From an uncultured Clostridia bacterium (GTDB lineage: Bacteria > Bacillota > Clostridia > Christensenellales > Aristaeellaceae): 6,724 nucleotides of DNA. Shown one piece after another: positions 1 to 4,431 of this stretch (within the stretch, counting starts at the first letter, position 1; each line of letters begins with the position of its first letter). Location of the stretch: the NCBI GenBank assembly GCA_945877525.1, contig CAMDVP010000168.1:1-6724 (forward strand), given 5' to 3'. The position numbers and the translations under genes were made by a program. Under the pieces are notes generated by a model. It made no database searches, was not told where the DNA came from, and worked only from the letters and a program-made list of their open reading frames with translations.

Positions 1-1313
1 CCGAGATCTACGGCGGCCTGGCCAACACCTGGGACTACGGCCCCCTGGGCGTGGAATTCAAGAACAACGTGAAGAAGGCCTGGTGGCAGAAGTTTGTGCA
101 GGAAAGCAAGTACAACACCGGCCTGGACTGCGCCATCCTGATGAACCGCGAGGTGTGGGTGGCTTCCGGCCATGTGGGCGGCTTCAACGACCCGCTGATG
201 GACTGCAAGGCCTGCAAGGCCCGTTTCCGTGCCGACAAGCTGATTGAGGACTTCACCGGCGGCGCAGAAACCGGCGACGGCTGGAGCAACGCCGAGCTGG
301 AGCAGTACATTGCCGATCACGACATCGTGTGCCCCGTGTGCGGCAAGAAGGACTTTACCGGCATCCGTCAGTTCAACCTGATGTTCAAGACCCATGCCGG
401 CGTAACCGAAACCAGCGCCAACGAAATCTACCTGCGCCCCGAAACGGCCCAGGGCATCTTCGTCAATTTCCAGAACGTGATGCGTTCCACCCGCAAGAAG
501 CTCCCCGCGGGCATTGCGCAGATCGGCAAGTCCTTCCGTAACGAGATCACCCCCGGAAACTTCATCTTCCGTGTGCGCGAGTTTGAGCAGATGGAGCTGG
601 AGTTCTTCTGCAAGCCCGGCGAGGATCTGGAGTGGTTCAACTACTGGCGTTCCTTCTGCCGCGACTGGCTGGTCAGCCTGGGCATCAAGGAGGATCGCCT
701 GCGTCTGCGCGACCATGAGCCGGAAAAGCTGGCCTTCTATTCCAAGGCTACCACGGACTTTGAGTTCCTGTTCCCCTTTGGCTGGGGCGAGCTGTGGGGC
801 GTGGCCGACCGCACCGACTATGACCTGACCCAGCATCAGAACCATTCCGGCAAGTCCATGGAATACCTGGATCCCGTAACCAACGAGCGGTATATCCCCT
901 ACTGCATCGAGCCCTCCCTGGGCGTGGACCGTGCCGTGCTGGCCTTCCTGTGCAACGCCTACGAAGAGGAGGAGCTGGAAGGCGGCGATGTGCGCACTGT
1001 GCTCCATCTGCATCCCGCCCTTGCGCCCTTCAAGGCCGCGGTGCTTCCCCTGCAGAAGAACAAGCTGGGCGGCCTGGCCAGCGAAATCCATGCCGAGCTG
1101 GCCAAGTATTTCCCCGTGGATTACGACGAGACCGGCTCCATCGGCAAGCGCTATCGCCGCCAGGACGAGATCGGCACGCCCTTCGCCATCTGCGTGGACT
1201 TTGACACCGAAGCCACCCAGACCGTCACCATCCGCGACCGCGACACCATGCAGCAGGAGCGCGTAGCCATTGCCGACCTGCGCCAGTATATTGAGGAGCG
1301 CATGCGCTTCTGA
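1..1313 (+). CDS. glyQS: Glycyl-tRNA synthetase, class II single-chain (alpha2) type, 5' end missing
   Basis: Charges tRNA-Gly with glycine in the cytoplasm. The reading frame is open from the window edge (first full codon at base 3, reading EIYGGLANTWDYGPLGVEF) to the TGA at 1311-1313, so the GTG at 51 is internal and roughly 25-30 N-terminal residues are probably lost. Family signatures are seen in order: the GHVGGFNDPLMDCKACK block; a CxxC pair (204-215) and a second CxxC in CPVCGKK (330-341), a zinc-binding-like insertion; class II motif 2 around FRNEITP and the REFEQMELEFF segment (about 531-615); the WGELWGVADRTDYDL block (about 781-830); motif 3 GVDRAVLAFL (921-950); and a C-terminal anticodon-binding domain from about 990 onward (LHPALAPFKAAVLPL, then DEIGTPFAICVDFD). 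This is the eukaryote/Gram-positive-like homodimeric form, not the alpha2beta2 GlyQ+GlyS form. Any T-box leader would lie upstream of the window. It converges on argS. Confidence 0.97.
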   Translation, partial: EIYGGLANTWDYGPLGVEFKNNVKKAWWQKFVQESKYNTGLDCAILMNREVWVASGHVGGFNDPLMDCKACKARFRADKLIEDFTGGAETGDGWSNAELEQYIADHDIVCPVCGKKDFTGIRQFNLMFKTHAGVTETSANEIYLRPETAQGIFVNFQNVMRSTRKKLPAGIAQIGKSFRNEITPGNFIFRVREFEQMELEFFCKPGEDLEWFNYWRSFCRDWLVSLGIKEDRLRLRDHEPEKLAFYSKATTDFEFLFPFGWGELWGVADRTDYDLTQHQNHSGKSMEYLDPVTNERYIPYCIEPSLGVDRAVLAFLCNAYEEEELEGGDVRTVLHLHPALAPFKAAVLPLQKNKLGGLASEIHAELAKYFPVDYDETGSIGKRYRRQDEIGTPFAICVDFDTEATQTVTIRDRDTMQQERVAIADLRQYIEERMRF

Positions 1314-1336
1314 TTGACCTTGAATCCCGTACTCAA

Positions 1337-1380
1337 CAACGCTCTGCCAGTACATCCGGCAGGGCGTTGCTCTATATGGG
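1337..1380 (+). terminator. Probable intrinsic terminator of the glycyl-tRNA synthetase gene
   Basis: A 12-bp stem, CAACGCTCTGCC (1337-1348) with GGCAGGGCGTTG (1358-1369), has one G-U wobble and a 9-base loop, and starts 24 bases after the glyQS stop. It is followed by a weak T-containing tract (CTCTATATGG). The shape resembles the stronger terminator at 4240-4275, which ends in a similar CGTTTCTATATT. The T-tract is poor, so efficiency is uncertain. Confidence 0.6.
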
Positions 1381-1384
1381 GCTG

Positions 1385-1436
1385 CATACGAAAGGGCAGC
1401 GACGTTCAAATTCAGTTCGTCGCTGCCTTTCATATG
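1385..1436. repeat. Long imperfect hairpin (inverted repeat) downstream of glyQS
   Basis: The arms 1385-1404 and 1418-1436 pair over about 18 base pairs with one mismatch (C1389 with A1432) and one bulged G in the GGG run near 1394-1396. The loop is about 13 bases (TTCAAATTCAGTT). No T-tract follows on the + strand, so it is not an obvious intrinsic terminator. It may be a second, read-through stop for convergent transcription, an RNA-stabilising 3' hairpin, or part of the repeat cluster that follows. Confidence 0.6.
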
Positions 1437-1451
1437 ATTCGCGTACTTTGA

Positions 1452-1560
1452 TACGATTTTCAAGCGAGAATGACACAAGTTACGAAGCGAGCTTCTCGTT
1501 CTGACCTGCGGAAATGAACCGAGGCGCAGCAGCGCTGCGACGAGCGGCATGGGCGTCTGA
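1452..1560. repeat. Diverged intergenic repeat, copy A, with two hairpins
   Basis: Bases 1452-1551 align without gaps to 1571-1670 (offset 119) with 78 of 100 identities by hand count, and the similarity fades after about 1555. Two hairpins are shared. The first is AGCGAGAA (1463-1470) with TTCTCGTT (1493-1500), enclosing a 22-base well-conserved loop that contains TACGAAGCGA. The second is CGCAGC (1525-1530) with GCTGCG (1534-1539), loop AGC. The left edge resembles the terminal repeat of copy B (TACGATTTTCAA against TACTATTCTCAA), but no matching right end is seen, so this looks like an older, truncated copy. No open reading frame with a credible RBS lies in it. Function is unknown. Confidence 0.75.
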
Positions 1561-1569
1561 GGCAGTGTT

Positions 1570-1584
1570 ATACTATTCTCAAAT
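1570..1584. repeat. Left terminal inverted repeat of element B
   Basis: ATACTATTCTCAAAT is the exact reverse complement of 1716-1730. Its last three bases (1582-1584) also form the first pairs of the internal hairpin 1582-1619, so the end and the structured core overlap. Confidence 0.8.
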
Positions 1585-1729
1585 GAAAATGGCACAAGAT
1601 ACGAAGCGAATTTTTCATTCTGGCGGGCGGGAATGGAACGAGGCGTAGCAGCGCTACGTCGAGTGGAATGAGCGAACGCCTGAATGGAAAAGGCGCGAGT
1701 AGATGTGCCTGTTGAATTTGAGAATAGTA
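1571..1729. mobile_element. MITE-like element, repeat copy B, flanked by perfect terminal inverted repeats
   Basis: The element is about 159 bp, non-coding, and bounded by the 14-bp perfect inverted repeat TACTATTCTCAAAT (1571-1584) and ATTTGAGAATAGTA (1716-1729); one further A/T pair can be added (1570/1730). It is flanked on both sides by TTA (1568-1570 and 1730-1732), consistent with a 3-bp target duplication, although that reading is ambiguous because the inverted repeat also extends imperfectly into the flanks. Inside are a stem AATGAAAA (1582-1589)/TTTTCATT (1612-1619) and a stem CGTAGC (1644-1649)/GCTACG (1653-1658), equivalent to those in copy A. No transposase is encoded, so it would have to be mobilised in trans. 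The right TTA is the reverse complement of the argS TAA stop. The alternative is a structured RNA or convergent-terminator element rather than a transposon relic. Confidence 0.6.
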
Positions 1730-1730
1730 T
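1716..1730. repeat. Right terminal inverted repeat of element B, overlapping the argS stop codon
   Basis: ATTTGAGAATAGTAT is the exact reverse complement of 1570-1584. Base 1730 is shared with the argS stop codon (TTA on the + strand at 1730-1732). A close relative, GTGAGAACAGTAT followed by TA, occurs at the end of hflX (4419-4433). Confidence 0.8.
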
Positions 1731-3475
1731 TACATCCGCTCCGGCGCCTCGATGCCGATCAGCCACAGACCGGTCCTGATGACATTCCTCACCGCTCGGG
1801 TCAGCGCCACACGGGCCGCAGCCGCGCCGGGCGCGTCGTCCAGAATGCGGTGCTCATAGTAGAACTTGTTGTACGCCTGGGCAATGTCCGTCACCGCACG
1901 GGTGATCATGGAGGGCTCGTACTTGTCAGCAGCCTCGCGGATCACATCCGGGAAGCGGCCCAGCAGCCGCAGAAGCGCCTGGGCCTCGTCATCGGTGAGA
2001 GCCTCCGCATCCGCCTCGGGCAGGTTGAGGGCTTCCGCCTTGCGCAGCACCGAGCAGCACCGGGCATGGGTATACTGCACATAGGGGCCGGTTTCACCGT
2101 CGAAGTTCAGCGCGCGATCCCAGCGGAAGTCGATATCCTTGATGCGGTTGTTGCTCAGATCAGCATACACCACCGCGCCAATGCCCACCTGGCGGGCCAC
2201 CGTCTCCTTGTCGGGCAGGTCGGGACTTTTTTCGTTGATAATGTCAAGGGCCTTTTGCTGGGCCTGCTGGAGCAGATCCTCCAGGTAAACCACATGGCCC
2301 TTGCGGGTGGCCAGCGCCTGACCCTCATAGGAAATCATGCCGAAGGCCACATGCACGCAGTCCTTGGCCCAGGGATAGCCCATCTTGTCCAGCACCTTGA
2401 ACCACTGGCGGAAGTGCAAATCCTGTTGATAGGCCACCACATACAGGCACTTGTCAAAGTGGTAGGTATCCTGCCGGTACAGCGCCGCGGCCAGGTCGCG
2501 GGTGGCATAGAGGGTCGCGCCGTCGGAACGCAGAATGATGCAGGGCGGCATGCTGTTCCTGGTTTCCTTGCCGTCCGCGTCCAGCTCGGTGAGGTCTACC
2601 ACTGACGCGCCGTTGGAGATGGTCAGCAGGCCCTTCTCCTTCAGCTCGTTCACCACGCGGTCCATCTTGTCGTTGTAGAAGCTTTCCCCCGCGTAGGAGT
2701 CAAAGGACACGCCCAGCAGATCGTACACCCTGGCGGTATCCCGAAGGGTGATGTCCTTGAACCAGCCCCAGATACTCCGGGCCTCCTCGTCGCCGTCCTC
2801 AATTTTCTTGAACCAGGCGCGGCCCTCGTCGTCCAGGGAGGGATCCTTCTCAGCCTCCTCATGGAACTTCACATACAGCCTCACCAGCTCGTTCACGCCG
2901 CCCCGTTCGACTTCCTCCCTGGAGCCCCACTTCTTGTAGGCGCAGATCATCTTGCCAAACTGGGTGCCCCAGTCGCCCAGATGATTGATGCTCACGGTTT
3001 TGTAGCCCAGGAAGTCGTAGATGCGCTTCAGGCTGTGACCGATCATGGTGGTGGACAGATGCCCGATGTGGAAGCGCTTGGCAATATTGATGGAGGAATA
3101 GTCCAGGCAGATGGTCTTGCCCGCCCCCAGGTCGGAAGCGCCGTAGCGTTCGCCGGCGTCCAGCACGGCGCATAGCGTCTCTCTGGCGAAATTCACCCGG
3201 TTGAGGAAGAAGTTCATATAGCCGTTCACGGCCTCCACCCGGGCCACCTCGGCGTGGTTCCAGGCCTGGCACAGGGCCAGGGCAATCTTCGGCGGGGCCA
3301 TGCGCAGCGCCTTGGCCAGGCGGAATACAGGGAAGGCATAATCGCCCATGGCGGGATCCGGCGGCACGGCCAGCAGTCCGCGGATCTCTCCCGCGTCGGG
3401 CAGGCCCTCCGCCTCCGGCCAGGCGGAAACAAGACAATCCGCCGTCAGGGCGGCAATGCGCGTCATCATATCCAT
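1730..3475 (-). CDS. argS: Arginyl-tRNA synthetase
   Basis: Charges tRNA-Arg with arginine in the cytoplasm (class I). Numbering is from the ATG at 3475 (581 residues). The N-terminal Arg-tRNA-synthetase domain covers about 1-95. The catalytic domain has SSINIAKRFHIGHL with the HIGH signature at 136-139, then INHLGDWGTQFGK. The ATRKG segment near 389-393 stands in the KMSKS-loop region, which is divergent in most ArgRSs. The C-terminal DALR-type anticodon-binding domain begins near YVQYTHARCCSVLRKA (about 467-482) and runs to the end. Length is normal for the family. The frame is open to an ATG at 3508, but that ATG has no SD and lies upstream of the transcription start predicted from the promoter at 3512-3541. 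AAGGAG at 3488-3493 sits 12 bases before the ATG at 3475, so the shorter start is preferred. The gene is divergent from the secreted-protein gene, and the TAA stop abuts element B. Confidence 0.96.
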   Translation of the reverse strand: MDMMTRIAALTADCLVSAWPEAEGLPDAGEIRGLLAVPPDPAMGDYAFPVFRLAKALRMAPPKIALALCQAWNHAEVARVEAVNGYMNFFLNRVNFARETLCAVLDAGERYGASDLGAGKTICLDYSSINIAKRFHIGHLSTTMIGHSLKRIYDFLGYKTVSINHLGDWGTQFGKMICAYKKWGSREEVERGGVNELVRLYVKFHEEAEKDPSLDDEGRAWFKKIEDGDEEARSIWGWFKDITLRDTARVYDLLGVSFDSYAGESFYNDKMDRVVNELKEKGLLTISNGASVVDLTELDADGKETRNSMPPCIILRSDGATLYATRDLAAALYRQDTYHFDKCLYVVAYQQDLHFRQWFKVLDKMGYPWAKDCVHVAFGMISYEGQALATRKGHVVYLEDLLQQAQQKALDIINEKSPDLPDKETVARQVGIGAVVYADLSNNRIKDIDFRWDRALNFDGETGPYVQYTHARCCSVLRKAEALNLPEADAEALTDDEAQALLRLLGRFPDVIREAADKYEPSMITRAVTDIAQAYNKFYYEHRILDDAPGAAAARVALTRAVRNVIRTGLWLIGIEAPERM

Positions 3476-3487
3476 TGGGTCATCAGG

Positions 3488-3493
3488 CTCCTT
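3488..3493 (-). promoter_or_regulatory. Ribosome binding site deciding the argS start
   Basis: AAGGAG on the minus strand lies 12 bases upstream of the ATG at 3475. This is rather long spacing, but it is the only good SD near any candidate start; the ATG at 3508 has none. Confidence 0.6.
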
Positions 3494-3511
3494 ATCATAG
3501 TCTTGCATCTT

Positions 3512-3541
3512 ATCATATCATATTCCATGCCCTGTGCGCAA
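3512..3541 (-). promoter_or_regulatory. Candidate sigma-A promoter of argS
   Basis: On the minus strand, TTGCGC (3541-3536) is followed after 18 bases by TATGAT (3517-3512). Transcription would start near 3505, giving a leader of about 30 bases to the ATG at 3475. That is too short for a T-box riboswitch. An overlapping TATGAT at 3522-3517 would give a 13-base spacer and is less likely. Confidence 0.55.
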
Positions 3542-3598
3542 CGGGGAAAAAGCCATCCTTTCCCGTGGAGCCCCAAAGGCCCCAGAATCCGCAAAACA

Positions 3599-3614
3599 TT
3601 AGAATATTTTCTAA
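3599..3614. promoter_or_regulatory. Perfect palindrome upstream of the secreted-protein promoter, possible operator
   Basis: TTAGAA (3599-3604), TATT, TTCTAA (3609-3614) is a perfect 6-4-6 inverted repeat in an AT-rich stretch. It ends 30 bases before the -10 box of the rightward promoter, so it lies at about -58 to -43 from the predicted start, where an activator or an UP-like element would sit. The spacing resembles a dimeric regulator site, but no known regulator's consensus is matched with confidence. Confidence 0.35.
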
Positions 3615-3621
3615 AATGGAC

Positions 3622-3650
3622 TTCCCTTTTTTGGTGCTTTGGCGTATAAT
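3622..3650 (+). promoter_or_regulatory. Promoter of the small secreted protein
   Basis: A perfect -10 box, TATAAT (3645-3650), lies 53 bases before the start codon. The -35 at 17-base spacing is poor (TTCCCT, 3622-3627) and there is no TGn extended -10. The weak -35 together with the upstream palindrome suggests possible dependence on an activator. Predicted transcription start is near 3657. Confidence 0.65.
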
Positions 3651-3661
3651 ATTGCGCACAA

Positions 3662-3679
3662 GGGAGGGAATCCCCTCCC
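3662..3679 (+). promoter_or_regulatory. 5' leader hairpin of the secreted-protein mRNA
   Basis: GGGAGGG (3662-3668), loop AATC, CCCTCCC (3673-3679) is a perfect 7-bp GC-rich stem placed about five bases after the predicted transcription start and ten bases before the SD. It leaves the SD free, so it looks like a 5' mRNA-stabilising hairpin rather than a translation block. The 5' arm (GGGAGGG) resembles the SD itself, so CCCTCCC could instead partly pair with the AGGAGGG of the RBS. Confidence 0.6.
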
Positions 3680-3688
3680 GAAAACAAA

Positions 3689-3695
3689 AGGAGGG
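3689..3695 (+). promoter_or_regulatory. Strong ribosome binding site of the secreted-protein gene
   Basis: AGGAGGG, a near-ideal Shine-Dalgarno, ends 8 bases before the ATG at 3704. It fixes the start and suggests high expression. Confidence 0.85.
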
Positions 3696-3703
3696 TTTTC
3701 CCC

Positions 3704-4219
3704 ATGAAAAAGGTTCTCTCTCTGGTTCTGGCCCTGGTTCTGGTGCTGTGCTCCGTGTCCGCCCTGGCTGAGGACGCTGTGAAGCTGGGTCAGGTGGACT
3801 TCGCCGCCCATGGCACCAAGTGCTTCGCCGTGATCACCGTCGCCATGCAGGGTGACAAGATCGCCGCCGCCTACATCGACGAGTTCCAGTGGTTCGGCAA
3901 GGACGACGTGGTGGGCGTGCCCAACAGCGACGCCGGCTTCGGCGAGAGCTTCCCCGAGGGCAAGGTGCTGGGCTCCAAGCGCGTGAACGCCGAGTATTAC
4001 AGCAACAACATGGCCACCAAGGCCGGCTCCACCATCTCCCTGGACGCCAACTATGAAGCCATTGAGGCTTTCGTGGTGGGCAAGACCATCGCTGAGCTGG
4101 AAGCCGCTATCGACGGCAAGACCGCCGAGGAGACCGTGGACGTTGTGTCCGGCTGCACCCTGGTGGACACCCTGGGCTACCTGCAGGGCATCATCGCCGC
4201 TGCCAAGGCCGCGCAGTAA
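3704..4219 (+). CDS. Small secreted protein with FMN-binding-domain-like C-terminal motif
   Basis: This 171-residue protein has a clear Sec signal peptide: KK at 2-3, a leucine/valine-rich core (4-18) and a type I signal peptidase site after SALA (residue 22). Cys16 lies in the hydrophobic core without a lipobox, so it is not a lipoprotein. The mature part is about 149 residues, acidic, with only two cysteines (C40, C151). The pattern DVVSGCT (146-152) followed by LVDTLGYLQGIIAAAKAA resembles the D-x-x-S-G-A-T site of FMN-binding-domain proteins, where the threonine receives FMN from ApbE, but Ala is replaced by Cys151. Related secreted clostridial proteins with a VVGKT...GCT arrangement exist to my recollection; their role is not established here. 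The gene is a single unit with its own promoter, leader hairpin, strong SD and terminator, and codon use is strongly biased to G/C-ending codons, suggesting high expression. An extracellular redox role is only an inference. Confidence 0.85.
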   Translation: MKKVLSLVLALVLVLCSVSALAEDAVKLGQVDFAAHGTKCFAVITVAMQGDKIAAAYIDEFQWFGKDDVVGVPNSDAGFGESFPEGKVLGSKRVNAEYYSNNMATKAGSTISLDANYEAIEAFVVGKTIAELEAAIDGKTAEETVDVVSGCTLVDTLGYLQGIIAAAKAAQ

Positions 4220-4239
4220 TTTTTCCCCTGAACGCAGAG

Positions 4240-4275
4240 CGCCCCGCTTCGTTTGGAGCGGGGCGTTTCTATATT
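4240..4275 (+). terminator. Intrinsic terminator of the secreted-protein gene
   Basis: An 11-bp stem, CGCCCCGCTTC (4240-4250) with GGAGCGGGGCG (4255-4265), has one T-G wobble and the loop GTTT, and is followed by TTTCTATATT. It begins 21 bases after the stop codon. There is no T-tract in the opposite direction, so it is not a good terminator for hflX. Confidence 0.88.
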
Positions 4276-4291
4276 CCGTTCCGCCGCACTC

Positions 4292-4431
4292 ATACTGTGC
4301 TGCATAAATAGCATAGAAGCAAGGGGACGGCCCCGAAGGTTTCCAAAGGGCGACCGGAAAGCCCTTTGGTCGCGCCCGCAGGCGCGAAACCTCTGCCTTC
4401 GGCAAAGCAATTGTTTAAGTGAGAACAGTAT
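4292..4431. repeat. Second intergenic element with related, degenerate inverted ends
   Basis: This roughly 140-bp non-coding block lies between the secreted-protein terminator and the end of hflX. Its ends are ATACTGTGCT (4292-4301) and AGAACAGTAT (4422-4431), inverted copies matching at 9 of 10 positions. The right end closely resembles the right end of element B: 11 of 14 bases match between 4417-4430 and 1716-1729, and both are followed by TTA, the stop codon of the minus-strand neighbour. The interior is unlike element B and holds a compact folded core (4323-4404). No target duplication is visible on the left side. It could be an old MITE relative or an RNA/terminator element. Confidence 0.45.
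4323..4404. other. Compact potential three-way junction structure in the convergent intergenic region
   Basis: Perfect complementary arms pack almost without gaps. The closing stem is AGGTTT (4337-4342)/AAACCT (4387-4392). Hairpin 1 is CCAAAGGGC (4343-4351)/GCCCTTTGG (4361-4369). Hairpin 2 is CGCGCC (4371-4376)/GGCGCG (4381-4386) with loop CGCA. Only T4370 is unpaired at the junction. A small hairpin flanks it on each side: GGGG/CCCC (4323-4334) and TGCC/GGCA (4394-4404). An alternative closing stem CCGAAGG (4333-4339)/CCTTCGG (4396-4402) would break those outer hairpins. No promoter or T-tract could be assigned, so transcription and strand are unknown. Confidence 0.6.

Noticed and set aside
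51..1313. GTG at 51 as the start of glycyl-tRNA synthetase
   Set aside because: The frame continues upstream to the window edge with the conserved EIYGGLANTWDYGPLG segment, so the gene is cut by the window and the GTG is an internal valine codon.
1688..1710. Minus-strand terminator for argS (AGGCAC...GCGCCT followed by TTTT)
   Set aside because: The stem has only six positions with an internal mismatch and a short T run. Too weak to list as a feature, though it is in the right place.
1440..1730. CRISPR-like or simple tandem repeat array
   Set aside because: There are only two diverged copies of over 100 bases with no spacers or short identical units; they fit a structured repeat or MITE better.
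1703..2605. 300-codon open frame on the + strand opposite argS
   Set aside because: It is antisense to a well-supported arginyl-tRNA synthetase, has no recognisable domain, and its composition is typical of a shadow frame.
3476..3511. T-box or arginine-responsive leader for argS
   Set aside because: The predicted leader is only about 30 bases, with no room for a specifier stem or antiterminator.
3541..3566. Bulged inverted repeat ACGGGGAAA...TTTCCCGT
   Set aside because: It is a short stem with a bulge lying upstream of both divergent promoters, so it would not be transcribed by either. No further support.
3704..3770. Lipoprotein signal around Cys16
   Set aside because: The residues before the cysteine (LVLVL) lack the small residue required at -1 of a lipobox, and an A-x-A type I peptidase site follows at residues 20-22.
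3611..4405. 264-codon open frame on the - strand opposite the secreted-protein gene
   Set aside because: It runs through the terminator hairpin and the promoter of the + strand gene and has low-complexity G/A/V/H-rich composition. The + strand gene has promoter, SD, signal peptide and terminator.
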